DNA of 64,000 nucleotides from Bacillaceae bacterium JMAK1 (GCA_012970285.1 JIBW01000004.1:186001-250000); one strand, 5' to 3'; shown: positions 1 to 9,431, numbered from the stretch's first letter. A program made the numbers and translations. The notes: generated from the letters alone by a model not told the origin.

Positions 1-346
1 GAATTCAGAATATAGGTAAAAGATCCTAAAGTCAATACTGATTGATTTGATTTTAAATAAGTTGAGTGTATTTTTTGGGTTTCTTTTGTAAAAAGACAAT
101 TGAATTTTTTGTTTTAAAAGCACACATTCGTTCAATTATTCATATAATTCACACTTGACAAATAGGTATTATAAGATTAGCATACAAAGTAATAACTTGA
201 CGTCTCATGTTCATCAGAGGGCATGAGTGTATGCGACGTATTTAAAGATAGAAATGATCGCAAAGCTCTAGAATTGAACGAGCTGAGCGTTCATTCGGAT
301 GTATGTGCGATTCATAAATTTTTTACGAGTGGGAGTGGATGTTTGT
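1..346. other. AT-rich intergenic region with leader hairpin
   Basis: No convincing gene is present in the first 346 bases. The region is AT-rich and carries one promoter-like sequence (155-183). Downstream of it is a two-part inverted repeat: CGTC 201-204 can pair with GACG 235-238, and TCATG 205-209 with CATGA 222-226. No run of T follows, so it is not a terminator. It could shape the leader of the FMN reductase mRNA. I do not recognise it as a known riboswitch. Confidence 0.4.
155..183 (+). promoter_or_regulatory. sigma-A-type promoter upstream of FMN reductase
   Basis: TTGACA (155-160) is followed after 17 bases by TAGCAT (178-183). The -35 is perfect and the -10 is a weak match. Transcription from here would give a leader of roughly 155 bases ahead of the FMN reductase start at 347. 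Prediction from consensus only. Confidence 0.45.
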
Positions 347-889
347 ATGAATCATGTTGTCGTTATTTCGGGAAGTCCAAGTGAACCATCAAAAACGAGT
401 CATGTGTTACATGAGGTTGCTGGGCGGTTACAAGCAGATTGCTCCGTTGATTTTATCAATGTCCGTGACTTACCGGCTGAAGATTTATTGCATGCGAAGT
501 TCGGTTCTCCGAGTATTAAAGAAGCATCGGCTTTAGTTGAGCGTGCTGAAGTAATTATTATAGGAAGTCCGATTTATAAAGCTTCAATTACAGGTGGCCT
601 GAAAGCATTTCTTGATTTATTGCCAGAAGGGGCGTTACGAGGGAAGACGGTCTTGCCTCTTGCTACGGGAGGAAGTATTGCACATTACCTCTCGTTAGAC
701 TTTTCATTATTACCTGTGTTGCATACACTTGGCAGCACTCACTTGTTAAAGCCTGTTTATGTGTTAAGTAGCGATATTCACATTGATGGTGATCGATTAT
801 TTATTCAAGATATTGATACTGCAGCGAGAGTTGATCAAGCTGTTGACCAAATTTTGCAAGGGTTTCAGAGCTATGAAAAAGTGAATTAG
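347..889 (+). CDS. NADPH-dependent FMN reductase (SsuE/MsuE family)
   Basis: A 180-residue flavodoxin-fold protein that should reduce FMN with NAD(P)H, typically to feed flavin-dependent monooxygenases in sulfonate or sulfur use. Visible are the N-terminal phosphate-binding loop SGSPSEPSKT right after the first strand, and the second flavin-loop region GSPIYKASITGGLKAFLD near residue 75. An in-frame ATG exists 48 bases upstream, but the ATG at 347 follows GGGAGTGG (331-338) with good spacing and begins the fold directly, so I chose it. No monooxygenase or sulfonate transporter is adjacent, so the partner enzyme is unknown. A terminator follows at once, so it is probably monocistronic. The family is clear; the sulfonate role is not shown. 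Confidence 0.85.
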   Translation: MNHVVVISGSPSEPSKTSHVLHEVAGRLQADCSVDFINVRDLPAEDLLHAKFGSPSIKEASALVERAEVIIIGSPIYKASITGGLKAFLDLLPEGALRGKTVLPLATGGSIAHYLSLDFSLLPVLHTLGSTHLLKPVYVLSSDIHIDGDRLFIQDIDTAARVDQAVDQILQGFQSYEKVN

Positions 890-899
890 TTCGTAAGGA

Positions 900-927
900 A
901 AGACACTTCTATATAGAAGTGTCTTTT
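900..927 (+). terminator. rho-independent terminator after FMN reductase
   Basis: AGACACTTCT pairs with AGAAGTGTCT across a short AT-rich loop and is followed by a T run. It sits 11 bases after the stop codon. Confidence 0.9.
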
Positions 928-1073
928 TCGTATGTATAGCGGTAGTCGAAATAGGGATTCGAAATGGATTCTTTTAGGATCTTAAAATGATTCAATCATA
1001 AATTAAAAGCAATAGATTGAGCGTTTAATCTGTGATGGAAGTCGGGAATTGATAAGAATAGCGATTATTTTGA

Positions 1074-2432
<1,359 letters not shown>

Positions 2433-2455
2433 ATTAAATAAGGAGAGTTTGAAAA

Positions 2456-3262
2456 ATGAACAGCTCAAGAGGTTTTGGCATCATGCTCGCCTTTTTCTTA
2501 ATAATCCTAATTGAACCAATCCGGGTAATGATAACTGGGAATCAGGTGATGGACAGTTATTGGTTCATATTGTTTGGATTTTTAGTTATTCTAGCGATCG
2601 TTTTCCTACGTTTTACGGTTCAAGCAGTAAGACGTAATCGTGCAAGGTCGCGACATCAAGAATTAGACACGCTATCTACGACGATTGAACTAACTGGCGA
2701 TTTTCAATATCAAGAACCGATTGACATGATGCATGATCATCCAGTGCAAGTGTACGACGCTGCTGGTAATCCGGTTGCAACTTACAAGTATAGGTTTCGT
2801 AATACCCTAGAAAAGTGGTTCTCGCTCTCGGGTTTTATGGATTTTCGGAACATTGAAGTTACGAGCCATCATAACGATGATATCGTTCTTTTTCAAGCGC
2901 ATCCATTGCACAAAAATTTTTGGCGACCGAAGTGGAATGTTTATTTGAATGGAGAAGAGCGAGGGTTGTTTGAGGTCGCACCGTTGTCGATGAAGCAAAT
3001 TCAGAAAGAAATGGTTTTTGATTATCGTGTCGATAATAAGAAGTATCAGCTGATCAGTCCACGACTTTCAACAGATTCTAAAATTAAGAGTAATAAAACA
3101 ACGTTGATGGAAATTAATCGTACATTCTTCAGCATGACCAGTAAGGGGGACGATGGAGAACGTGGTCGCAAGCATGAACTAACGGTCGTTAACGACGATG
3201 AATTAAGTTTTTTAGAGAAGATTGGTTTATATCAACAATCGATGACGCGTACTCGTAATTAA
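2456..3262 (+). CDS. membrane-anchored protein with tubby/LURP-like domain
   Basis: A 268-residue protein with two N-terminal membrane segments (about residues 7-25 and 33-53), a basic stretch (RRNRARSRH), then a soluble beta-rich domain to residue 260. The soluble part (DAAGNPVATYKYRF, VLFQAHPLHKNFW, WNVYLNGEERGLFEV) resembles the tubby C-terminal-like fold found in many Bacillus proteins of unknown role. I judge this from pattern memory, not alignment. Membrane topology suggests a cytoplasmic domain facing the inner leaflet. It follows gdhA by 23 bases with its own AAGGAG site, and a terminator follows. Biochemical function is unknown. Confidence 0.6.
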   Translation: MNSSRGFGIMLAFFLIILIEPIRVMITGNQVMDSYWFILFGFLVILAIVFLRFTVQAVRRNRARSRHQELDTLSTTIELTGDFQYQEPIDMMHDHPVQVYDAAGNPVATYKYRFRNTLEKWFSLSGFMDFRNIEVTSHHNDDIVLFQAHPLHKNFWRPKWNVYLNGEERGLFEVAPLSMKQIQKEMVFDYRVDNKKYQLISPRLSTDSKIKSNKTTLMEINRTFFSMTSKGDDGERGRKHELTVVNDDELSFLEKIGLYQQSMTRTRN

Positions 3263-3263
3263 T

Positions 3264-3290
3264 AGAAGTTACCTAGTGGTAGCTTCTTTT
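3264..3290 (+). terminator. terminator after 2456-3262
   Basis: AGAAGTTACC pairs with GGTAGCTTCT (one G-U pair) around a TAGT loop, followed by TTT. It starts two bases after the stop codon. Confidence 0.75.
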
Positions 3291-3333
3291 GCATTGTATA
3301 ATAGAGAAAAGTCAGTAGGAAAAGGATGATTTT

Positions 3334-4386
3334 ATGGGTGAATCAACTTTATTTGGTGTGAAATATCCGATTATTCAAGCAGGTATGGCTGGAGGGGCTA
3401 CGTCTCCACAACTCGTCGCAACTGTTTGTAACTTTGGAGGGTTAGGAACAATTGGTGGTGGATACATGTCACCCAATGATTTACGAACAGCAATTCAAGA
3501 AGTGAAAAAGTTAACCGATCAGCCATTTGCGGTCAACCTTTTTATTCCTGAGCAATCGTTTACAGCTGAGGAAATTGCAATACATAGTAAGAGAGGAATG
3601 GAGTTAACACAAACGTTTAGAGACCGCCTCGGTTTAGCGACTAAGACTGTTGAGAAAGTCCAAGAATCGTTTGAGCAACAATTCCAAGTCGTACTCGACG
3701 AAAAAGTCCCAGTATTTAGCTTCACGTTTGGAATTCCAAGTGGAGATCAAATCGCTGCGTTGAAGGCGGCAGGCATTGTTACGTGTGGGACGGCAACAAC
3801 AGTTGAGGAAGCCAAACAGATCGAGCAAGTAGGGATTGATACGGTCGTAGCACAAGGCAGTGAAGCGGGTGGTCATCGTGGTAGCTTCATACAAAGTGAA
3901 CATTTGCCGTTAATTGGAACGATGGCTCTTGTCCCACAAATTGTTGATCACGTCAGGATTCCAGTTATTGCGGCAGGTGGAATTATGGATGAACGTGGGG
4001 TAGCTGCAGCGTTTGCATTAGGAGCTTCAGGCGCGCAAGTAGGAACAGCGTTTTTAACGACGACTGAAAGTGGTGCGCATTCACTTCATAAAGAGCAGTT
4101 GTTGCAAAATAATGAAGCGAATACAGAGGTGACCTATGCTTTTTCTGGCAAAGCAGCAAGAGGAATTCGAAATGCCTTTATCGAAGCTCATTCAAGTACA
4201 CGTTTAGAAGAAATCCCCCCGTACCCGATTCAAAATGCAGTTACGCAAGATCTGCGAAAGGCATCGTCAGTAGAAGGAGATTGGAATATGATGTCCTTAT
4301 GGGCGGGCCAAGGTATACGGTTGGCTGAACAATTGTCAGCAGAGCAGTTGATGCAGAAACTAACAAAGGCTATTCCTCGTCTGTAG
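3334..4386 (+). CDS. nitronate monooxygenase (2-nitropropane dioxygenase family)
   Basis: A 350-residue FMN-dependent TIM-barrel enzyme that oxidises nitronates such as propionate-3-nitronate. Visible are the N-terminal substrate/FMN stretch YPIIQAGMAGGATSP, the motif VAQGSEAGGHRGSF near residues 172-185 holding the catalytic histidine region, and the phosphate-binding segment AAGGIMDERGVAAAFALGA followed by GAQVGTAF. The FabK enoyl reductase branch of this superfamily is an alternative, but GSEAGGHRG favours nitronate monooxygenase. The ATG follows AAAAGGATG. The 3' end overlaps the convergent cupin gene by 17 bases with no terminator between them, so the two transcripts must be antisense at their tails. 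Detoxification is the usual role. Confidence 0.88.
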   Translation: MGESTLFGVKYPIIQAGMAGGATSPQLVATVCNFGGLGTIGGGYMSPNDLRTAIQEVKKLTDQPFAVNLFIPEQSFTAEEIAIHSKRGMELTQTFRDRLGLATKTVEKVQESFEQQFQVVLDEKVPVFSFTFGIPSGDQIAALKAAGIVTCGTATTVEEAKQIEQVGIDTVVAQGSEAGGHRGSFIQSEHLPLIGTMALVPQIVDHVRIPVIAAGGIMDERGVAAAFALGASGAQVGTAFLTTTESGAHSLHKEQLLQNNEANTEVTYAFSGKAARGIRNAFIEAHSSTRLEEIPPYPIQNAVTQDLRKASSVEGDWNMMSLWAGQGIRLAEQLSAEQLMQKLTKAIPRL

Positions 4387-4873
4387 GAAGGGTTTCGTAC
4401 GCCAGTAATCGAATAATCGCTTCATGGTCAGGATAATCATCGATTAACTCATCTTGTGTGAACATTTCAAAGTCTGCATAGTCAAAGCCTGGGGAAACGA
4501 CACAACTGACAAGTGAATAGTCTGATGAAACGGTGGAGCCAAAAATCGTCCCTGCCCGTACAACGGTGCTTAGCTGTTGACCACGGTCGATTTGCGGACC
4601 AACGTTGACGTGTTCATATGAACCGTCCGGGTGAAGCATGTGTACCGTAAGTGGAGCCCCGTAGTGGTAATACCAAACTTCGTCACTTTTAAGACGGTGA
4701 AAATGAGAAGGGCTTTTCGTCGTTAATAAGAAATAAATACTCGTATATAATTGTCTGCGGTCTCCAGTTTGACTTTTGATTTGCTCATTAGACATGAAAC
4801 TTTCTGTAAAGTATCCGCCTTCCTGATGAGGTTGTAATCCGAGCTGGTCGATCCAATAGTTAGGGTGTTTCAT
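4370..4873 (-). CDS. cupin-fold protein (DUF985-type)
   Basis: A 167-residue single-domain cupin of the DUF985/cupin_5 group. Diagnostic segments are the N-terminal LGLQPHQEGGYF, the first cupin motif PSHFHRLKSDEVWYYHYG with the likely metal-ligand histidines, and the later GTIFGSTV and SLVSCVVSPGFDY strands. Function in this family is not firmly known; a sugar-related role is often guessed. An in-frame upstream start exists, but AAGGAGG lies seven bases ahead of the ATG at 4873, which fixes the start. It converges on and overlaps the nitronate monooxygenase gene. Confidence 0.8.
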   Translation of the reverse strand: MKHPNYWIDQLGLQPHQEGGYFTESFMSNEQIKSQTGDRRQLYTSIYFLLTTKSPSHFHRLKSDEVWYYHYGAPLTVHMLHPDGSYEHVNVGPQIDRGQQLSTVVRAGTIFGSTVSSDYSLVSCVVSPGFDYADFEMFTQDELIDDYPDHEAIIRLLAYETLPTDEE

Positions 4874-5022
4874 AATAGGCCTCCTTGAGATGTGTTCAAC
4901 ATGTCGCAAATGTGAATAGACCGAGTAACGACGCTTACATGATTTTTTCGTAACATTCTCATAAAAATATGCATGGTTTGAATAAGATAAACCAAACGAA
5001 GTCGTAGCGGAGGTGAATCATT

Positions 5023-5526
5023 GTGGACTGTAACCATTTGCAAAACGTGCGTGCAGAGGTCATCCGTGAAATTAGTGACCTTACAGAGCAAGAGCTTAAT
5101 GCGAAACAACGTCAAGATGTTTGGAGTATCGGTCAAATTTGTCATCATTTAATTTTGTCAGAAGGAGCGTTTGCTGATGCAATTGAGCAAGGGCTAAAAA
5201 AAGATCAAGAAGCATCTGTGCGTGAAAAGCCGATTGAACGTGCACTTGATCGTTCTGTAAAAACCGACGCTCCAAAAAACATTTTACCAAACGATGGTCC
5301 TTTCCAAGTTAGTCAAATTTTAGAGGGGTTTGAGCATTCAAGGCGACATTTTTTACGAGTTGTACAAAGTGTTTCGTCAGAAGAAGATTACACTCATAAA
5401 TCAGTAAGGCACCCTAAATTCGGACGGCTGTCGATTAAACAATGGATTGAATTATTACCGTACCACGAAACACGACATATCGAACAAATTCAAGAGTTGA
5501 AAGCATATCTTTCAATTAATGCGTAA
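5023..5526 (+). CDS. DinB/YfiT-family metal-binding protein
   Basis: A 167-residue four-helix-bundle protein of the DinB superfamily. Members usually bind a divalent metal through three histidines and include putative thiol transferases. Candidate ligands are in QICHHLILSEGAF near residue 43 and YHETRHIEQIQEL near residue 150. The start is GTG at 5023, eight bases after GCGGAGGTG. It is one of three DinB-like genes in the window (with 11986 and 29191), none adjacent to the others. The substrate is unknown. Confidence 0.75.
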   Translation: MDCNHLQNVRAEVIREISDLTEQELNAKQRQDVWSIGQICHHLILSEGAFADAIEQGLKKDQEASVREKPIERALDRSVKTDAPKNILPNDGPFQVSQILEGFEHSRRHFLRVVQSVSSEEDYTHKSVRHPKFGRLSIKQWIELLPYHETRHIEQIQELKAYLSINA

Positions 5527-5550
5527 AAGAGCCGTAATTCGGCTCTTTAT
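5526..5550. terminator. bidirectional terminator between DinB-like gene and alkA
   Basis: AAAGAGCCG and CGGCTCTTT flank a five-base loop, with A and T runs outside. It separates two convergent genes and can serve both. Confidence 0.85.
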
Positions 5551-5555
5551 TCATT

Positions 5556-6431
5556 TTACGCTTGTAACGTTCTCCACAAATAAAATACAGCATACGCTTC
5601 AAACCCTCGCCAATGTTGTGCATAACTCATGATCGTTTCCTTTGATGGTTTATCTTGTAAACATAATGCTTTTTTCATCGCATTTTGAAAGCCTGCATCG
5701 TCAATTGGAAAAGCACGTGCATACCGTAAGCAACGCATAAGCACATAATTTGCTGTCCACGGGCCGATACCACGAATGCTCGTAAGTTGGGTTTCAGCAG
5801 ATTCTAGTTGAGAGGACAATGCAGCTTTGGAGAGTGAGCCTTCTGCAATTCGTTTCGCAACTTGAATTAGGTATTCACTTTTTCTTTGGCTCAGTTGTAA
5901 AGGTAGTAAGTCATCAACTGTAAGTTCTGCAATAGTAGCTGGTTGTGGAAAAAGAGACAGTGAATGGTTTTTGAAAGGTATGGTTTGACCATAGGTCTCA
6001 ACAAGTCGTTTTTTTAACGTGTAGGCAAAGGTTAAGTTCACTTGTTGGCCGATAATACCCCAAGCTAGTGCCTCAAATAAATCAGGAATTCCGATGAGTC
6101 GAAGCCCTTTATAATCGTGAATAACAGTAGAAAGCAAAGGGTCAACTGTTGCCATCTCATAAAACGATGAAAGTGGATAGTGAAGGTCAAACCAATCAAT
6201 AACAAAATCGTGTACGACTTGAGGGTTTCCTTCAAACGTATGAATCTGTAATTTTCCTTCATAATCAGAGAGTTGGAAGATGTGTATGTGGTCATCGACT
6301 TCAATAGCTCTTATAATCTTGTTTCCTTCAATTACATACATCGGTTCAAGAGAAGAGCGCATTAAATAGGTGAGATTCTGTTCAAATGAAAAAGAATAGA
6401 TAAGAACACCTCCAATATGTAGAGTAATCAT
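5556..6431 (-). CDS. alkA: DNA-3-methyladenine glycosylase II-like (AlkA/HhH-GPD)
   Basis: A DNA repair glycosylase that removes alkylated bases. The C-terminal half has the helix-hairpin-helix TSIRGIGPWTANYVLMR and, shortly after, AFPIDDAGF with the expected catalytic aspartate; FEALAWGIIGQQVNL upstream is typical of the AlkA branch. The ATG at 6431 gives 291 residues but has no visible ribosome site. A strong GGAGGTG lies inside the frame, seven bases before an in-frame ATC at 6401, so the N-terminus is uncertain. The next in-frame ATG is 23 residues into the frame, within LTYLMRSS, and would remove part of the N-terminal domain. It is a single gene with a terminator downstream. Confidence 0.88.
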   Translation of the reverse strand: MITLHIGGVLIYSFSFEQNLTYLMRSSLEPMYVIEGNKIIRAIEVDDHIHIFQLSDYEGKLQIHTFEGNPQVVHDFVIDWFDLHYPLSSFYEMATVDPLLSTVIHDYKGLRLIGIPDLFEALAWGIIGQQVNLTFAYTLKKRLVETYGQTIPFKNHSLSLFPQPATIAELTVDDLLPLQLSQRKSEYLIQVAKRIAEGSLSKAALSSQLESAETQLTSIRGIGPWTANYVLMRCLRYARAFPIDDAGFQNAMKKALCLQDKPSKETIMSYAQHWRGFEAYAVFYLWRTLQA

Positions 6432-6552
6432 AGCGAATTGTGTGCTTAGTTGCTTAAATTTTCTTTTAGTGTAACAAACATAAAAAGAGAACGACTGTAT
6501 TATTGAAAAATATGGTTACACGAATAGACGAAGACGTGTGTGAGGAGGAGTC

Positions 6553-7170
6553 ATGGATAGTATTATATTTGATCTAGACGGGACACTTTGGGATTCTAGC
6601 GATGTTGTACTCAGCGCTTGGCAATCGAAGCTTACGGGAGATTCACGGATTAAGAAAACGATTCATAAAGAAGATCTACAACGTGTAATGGGTTTACAAA
6701 TGGAGGAGATTGGGGAGCAATTATTCCCAAGCTTAACAAGTGAAGAACGAAAGACGTTACTCGAGCAACTGAGTGAAGAGGAAAACGCGGCGTTGCATCA
6801 ACATGGTGGAAAACTATATCAACAAGTGGAGTCTACGATTGAACAATTGGCGTCTCATTATCAACTGTACATCGTTAGTAATTGTCAAGATGGTTATATT
6901 GAAGCCTTCTACCATTATCACAACTTAGGTAAGTACTTTCGTGACTTCGAGAATCCTGGAAGAACAGGCTTATCGAAAGCTGAGAACATACAATTAGTGA
7001 TGAATCGTAACCAATTAAAAAATCCTGTCTATGTTGGCGATACGTTAGGTGATCAAGCAGCAGCCAAAGAAGCAGGGATTCCGTTCATCTATGCAGCGTA
7101 TGGATTTGGTGACGTTGAGTCTTATCATAAGATCATCCACGAGCCAAAAGAACTCCTTCATATTTTTTAG
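6553..7170 (+). CDS. HAD-superfamily hydrolase (phosphoglycolate phosphatase-like)
   Basis: A 205-residue haloacid-dehalogenase-type phosphatase. Motif I is IIFDLDGTLWDSS at the N-terminus with the nucleophilic aspartate, motif II is YIVSNCQDGYI, and motifs III/IV are in SKAENIQLV and VYVGDTLGDQAAAKEAG. An alpha-helical cap lies between motifs I and II. Substrate cannot be told from sequence; phosphoglycolate or other small phosphomonoesters are usual. The ATG follows GAGGAGGAG. It is a monocistronic gene closed by a terminator shared with the convergent gene. Confidence 0.85.
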   Translation: MDSIIFDLDGTLWDSSDVVLSAWQSKLTGDSRIKKTIHKEDLQRVMGLQMEEIGEQLFPSLTSEERKTLLEQLSEEENAALHQHGGKLYQQVESTIEQLASHYQLYIVSNCQDGYIEAFYHYHNLGKYFRDFENPGRTGLSKAENIQLVMNRNQLKNPVYVGDTLGDQAAAKEAGIPFIYAAYGFGDVESYHKIIHEPKELLHIF

Positions 7171-7173
7171 AAA

Positions 7174-7199
7174 AACACCCTTCACTTAAGAAGGGTGTT
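7174..7199. terminator. bidirectional terminator, HAD gene / DUF1450 gene
   Basis: AACACCCTTC and GAAGGGTGTT pair around a six-base loop. A runs upstream and the convergent gene layout support use from both sides; it overlaps the stop codon of the minus-strand gene. Confidence 0.85.
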
Positions 7200-7446
7200 A
7201 CATAGAATAAAGTTCGAGTTCGACTTCAATTCGGAATTGTAATTTCTCCAAGCACTCTTCAGGACTATCTCCAAAAATTCGATTACCATTAACGAGTGCA
7301 AACGGTCGAAGTGCACAAAGTCCACAAGTGGACAGACATTCTGATTCAATCACGTCAACCTCGGGATATTTTTCTTCTAGAATTGATTCAATCTCGAGCT
7401 TTGTAATGGCGTTGCTCTGACATAACTCAACGATGATAATTCCCAC
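7198..7446 (-). CDS. DUF1450 / YuzB-like small cysteine protein
   Basis: An 82-residue protein of the DUF1450 group common in Bacillus. It keeps four cysteines, at residues 9, 37, 41 and 44 (the last three in SECLSTCGLCALRPF), an arrangement that suggests a metal or iron-sulfur site; that is inference. The start is GTG at 7446, eight bases after AAAGGATGA. Function is unknown. The next minus-strand gene upstream is 53 bases away, so cotranscription is possible. Confidence 0.75.
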   Translation of the reverse strand: MGIIIVELCQSNAITKLEIESILEEKYPEVDVIESECLSTCGLCALRPFALVNGNRIFGDSPEECLEKLQFRIEVELELYSM

Positions 7447-7499
7447 TGAACAATCATCCTTTCTTGCAACGCTATCTTAGCGTGTAACGGTTATGAAAG

Positions 7500-7997
7500 T
7501 CAACGAGCAGACTTGCGCTTCGGATAGATGAATACAACGCGAATTAAAATAAACGTAAGGTAAACAACACTAAGTCCAATCCAGATTGTCTCAAGTAAAG
7601 CAGAGCCAATTAATATTGTAATTCCCAGTCCAATTACAGGTAGAATGGCCGCAAATGCTGCAATCTTATACAACATAAAAAAGTTCATTTTGCGGTTTGT
7701 GAATTTCGCAACAAGTAGCGCAAGTAATGTGATAACGATAAGCGGGATGAGTACAGATAAGACGAAAAATGGGTAGTAAACAAAGAAAAAGAAAACGAGA
7801 AAGATCGGTAAAGCGACTTCTGCAGCCATGTTTTCACCAGATAATGCCATTTGAACACCAAGTGGTAAGCTTACGAGCAACAGGATGAAACATAGGAAAA
7901 CAATCGGTAATCCAAAACCTTCACGGTTTAACGTAAATACTGCCTCTTTTTGTGGCAGGCGAATGCTATTTCTTAAAAAGTCGAGCATCGTTTTCAT
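7500..7997 (-). CDS. integral membrane protein, DUF1189-like
   Basis: A 165-residue membrane protein with about four hydrophobic segments (roughly residues 30-50, 65-95, 95-115 and 125-155) and a short N-terminal region SIRLPQKEAVFTLNREGFG. The combination of a short helical start and FxxxxxG before the first segment recalls DUF1189/MalA-type proteins of Bacillus, but I am not sure. An upstream in-frame ATG exists; the ATG at 7997 follows AGAAAGG and is preferred. Function is unknown. Confidence 0.6.
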   Translation of the reverse strand: MKTMLDFLRNSIRLPQKEAVFTLNREGFGLPIVFLCFILLLVSLPLGVQMALSGENMAAEVALPIFLVFFFFVYYPFFVLSVLIPLIVITLLALLVAKFTNRKMNFFMLYKIAAFAAILPVIGLGITILIGSALLETIWIGLSVVYLTFILIRVVFIYPKRKSAR

Positions 7998-8320
7998 AGA
8001 AACTGCCTTTCTAAACATGTAGTTAACAAGACTAGTATACTAAATCTCACTTTTAGATACGAGGTTATTCATCGTATTGTCATGGTTCATTACATCACCT
8101 AAAGTATTGGCATGTCCTCCATGCTTCCAAATTGTGCACACTTTATTAAAGTCTCATTAGCAACGTACAGTCATAAATTAAACGTAACATGTATGTAGAA
8201 TTCTGATCATGGCATAAGAGTTGAACGTGGAAGTACAATGAAGCGAATGTGACAAAAATAGACGGATAAACAATTATTTCCCGGGAAATCAACAAAAAAA
8301 TAGCAGGGGAAAATCCCCTG
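7998..8320. other. intergenic region, no gene seen
   Basis: Apart from the terminator at its right end (8294-8323), this 323-base stretch shows no ORF with a ribosome site, no RNA I recognise and no repeat. It must contain the promoter of the minus-strand genes ending at 7500, but I see no strong -35/-10 pair. Confidence 0.4.
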
Positions 8321-8323
8321 CTA
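8294..8323 (-). terminator. terminator of the 47-residue membrane-protein gene
   Basis: On the minus strand TAGCAGGGG pairs with CCCCTGCTA around a five-base loop and runs into seven T. It overlaps the stop codon of the gene ending at 8321. Confidence 0.9.
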
Positions 8324-8464
8324 CATTCGTCGGCCACTAACAAGTTGAACGATGAGAACTACGAGGGCAACAACGAGTAAAAGGTGAATCAGTCCTCCTC
8401 CAACTCCGCCAATTAGTCCTAATGCCCATAAAACAACAATAATTAATAGCAATGTCCAAAGCAT
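8321..8464 (-). CDS. lmo0937-family small membrane protein
   Basis: A 47-residue hydrophobic peptide (begins MLWTLLLIIVVLWALGLIGG, ends LVSGRRM) with two membrane segments separated by the glycine-rich turn GGVGGGLIH. This matches the lmo0937-type membrane peptides of Firmicutes, often general-stress genes; that role is known of relatives and not shown here. The start ATG follows AAGGAGG with seven-base spacing and a terminator closes the gene, so expression as a one-gene unit is well supported. Confidence 0.8.
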   Translation of the reverse strand: MLWTLLLIIVVLWALGLIGGVGGGLIHLLLVVALVVLIVQLVSGRRM

Positions 8465-8560
8465 GTATGTTCCTCCTTATTCGTTTGGAATCACTGTCTC
8501 ACTCAAGTTTATGATTGTTCGTCCGAGGGAATGCATACATTATCTGTTGGAGGTGGGCTT

Positions 8561-8755
8561 GTGGGAATAAAGAAGCGTATGTATCACGGGATCATGTCTG
8601 CAGTTATTCTTGGAATAATTTCCCTTATTATTAGCTTTTCAAAGGGACAAATGGATTGGGCAAGTTTGTGTTTCCTCTCTGTTTCTGGCGTAATATTTGG
8701 TGCTGCTATCTTGCCAATTTTAGTGCGGGGTCGAAGAAATCGATCAAAAGTCTAA
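8561..8755 (+). CDS. small two-segment membrane protein
   Basis: A 64-residue protein from GTG at 8561, chosen because TTGGAGGTG (8548-8555) lies just upstream; an ATG 30 bases earlier has no ribosome site. Two hydrophobic segments (about residues 9-25 and 33-54) flank a short loop containing SFSKGQMDW, and the C-terminus is basic (RGRRNRSKV). I do not recognise the family. Confidence 0.55.
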   Translation: MGIKKRMYHGIMSAVILGIISLIISFSKGQMDWASLCFLSVSGVIFGAAILPILVRGRRNRSKV

Positions 8756-8861
8756 TGCGCATTCATATAAGTTAAAGCAATTCGAGTATGAAAGTGATCT
8801 ACTCTTATGAACATGCTATAGTTAATGTGATACCTGCAAGAAGTTCATTGGAGGGACGAAG

Positions 8862-9218
8862 GTGCAACCTAAAATTACGAGTATAACCATAACAGTTCAA
8901 CAGTTAGATCGTGCGTATCGCTTTTATAAAGACGTGTTTGAGTTACCTTTCGAGCAAATATTAATCGAAAGTGATCATATTGCGTTTTTCTTTGAACAAG
9001 GAATATCAGTTGTCTTAATGGAAGGCGCAGTTGAAGAGCCTGCACTTATGTTCACTCAAGAAGCAACATCAACGCTAGAAGTCGACCAACTTATTGAAAG
9101 AGCTCAAAAAGCTGGAGCTGAAATTGTTGAAAAGCCGACGGAGGAACAAGGAACTTATGCGGGCACGTTTCAAGATCTTGATGGGTACCTTTGGGAAGTC
9201 ATTACTTGGAATATGTAA
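8862..9218 (+). CDS. VOC-family (glyoxalase/bleomycin-resistance-like) protein
   Basis: A 118-residue single vicinal-oxygen-chelate domain with two beta-alpha-beta-beta-beta halves: ITITVQQLDRAYRFYKDVFEL at the start and GTYAGTFQDLDGYLWEVITW at the end, where the last glutamate is a likely metal ligand. The first-half ligand position is not an obvious histidine. The start is GTG after TTGGAGGGAC. Members range from lyases to resistance proteins, so substrate is open. Confidence 0.75.
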   Translation: MQPKITSITITVQQLDRAYRFYKDVFELPFEQILIESDHIAFFFEQGISVVLMEGAVEEPALMFTQEATSTLEVDQLIERAQKAGAEIVEKPTEEQGTYAGTFQDLDGYLWEVITWNM

Positions 9219-9240
9219 ACAATGCAATGTGTAAATAATT

Positions 9241-9299
9241 TTATATAAATAAGAGACAAGGGCGAATAATAAACTCGCCCTTGTCTCTTATTTATATAA
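9241..9299. terminator. 25-bp perfect inverted repeat, probable terminator
   Basis: Arms 9241-9265 and 9275-9299 are perfect reverse complements around a nine-base loop. The inner 14 pairs are GC-containing (GAGACAAGGGCGA) and the outer part is AT-rich (TTATATAAATA), so the right arm provides the T-rich tail of a terminator in both directions. It lies 22 bases after the VOC gene. The stem is much longer than the others in this window. Confidence 0.75.
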
Positions 9300-9431
9300 G
9301 TACGATTTTTGAGTGGGGAAATTATTTCACAAGTGAAATTCCTTATTTTGTAATTTTTCCTCAATTTAGGTTTGGAAAAAAGAAGATTTTGGGTATAGTA
9401 CACCACACAAAGATGGGGGGAGGCGTTTGCA

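Noticed and set aside
3634-3903. Antisense ORFs inside well-supported genes (for example 3634-3903, 15518-16015, 42075-42317)
   Set aside because: Each is fully inside a gene with clear family motifs on the other strand and has no ribosome site.
8101-8130. Sigma-54-like TTGGCATGTCC near 8107
   Set aside because: The GG to GC distance is 12 bases and no plus-strand gene follows in range.
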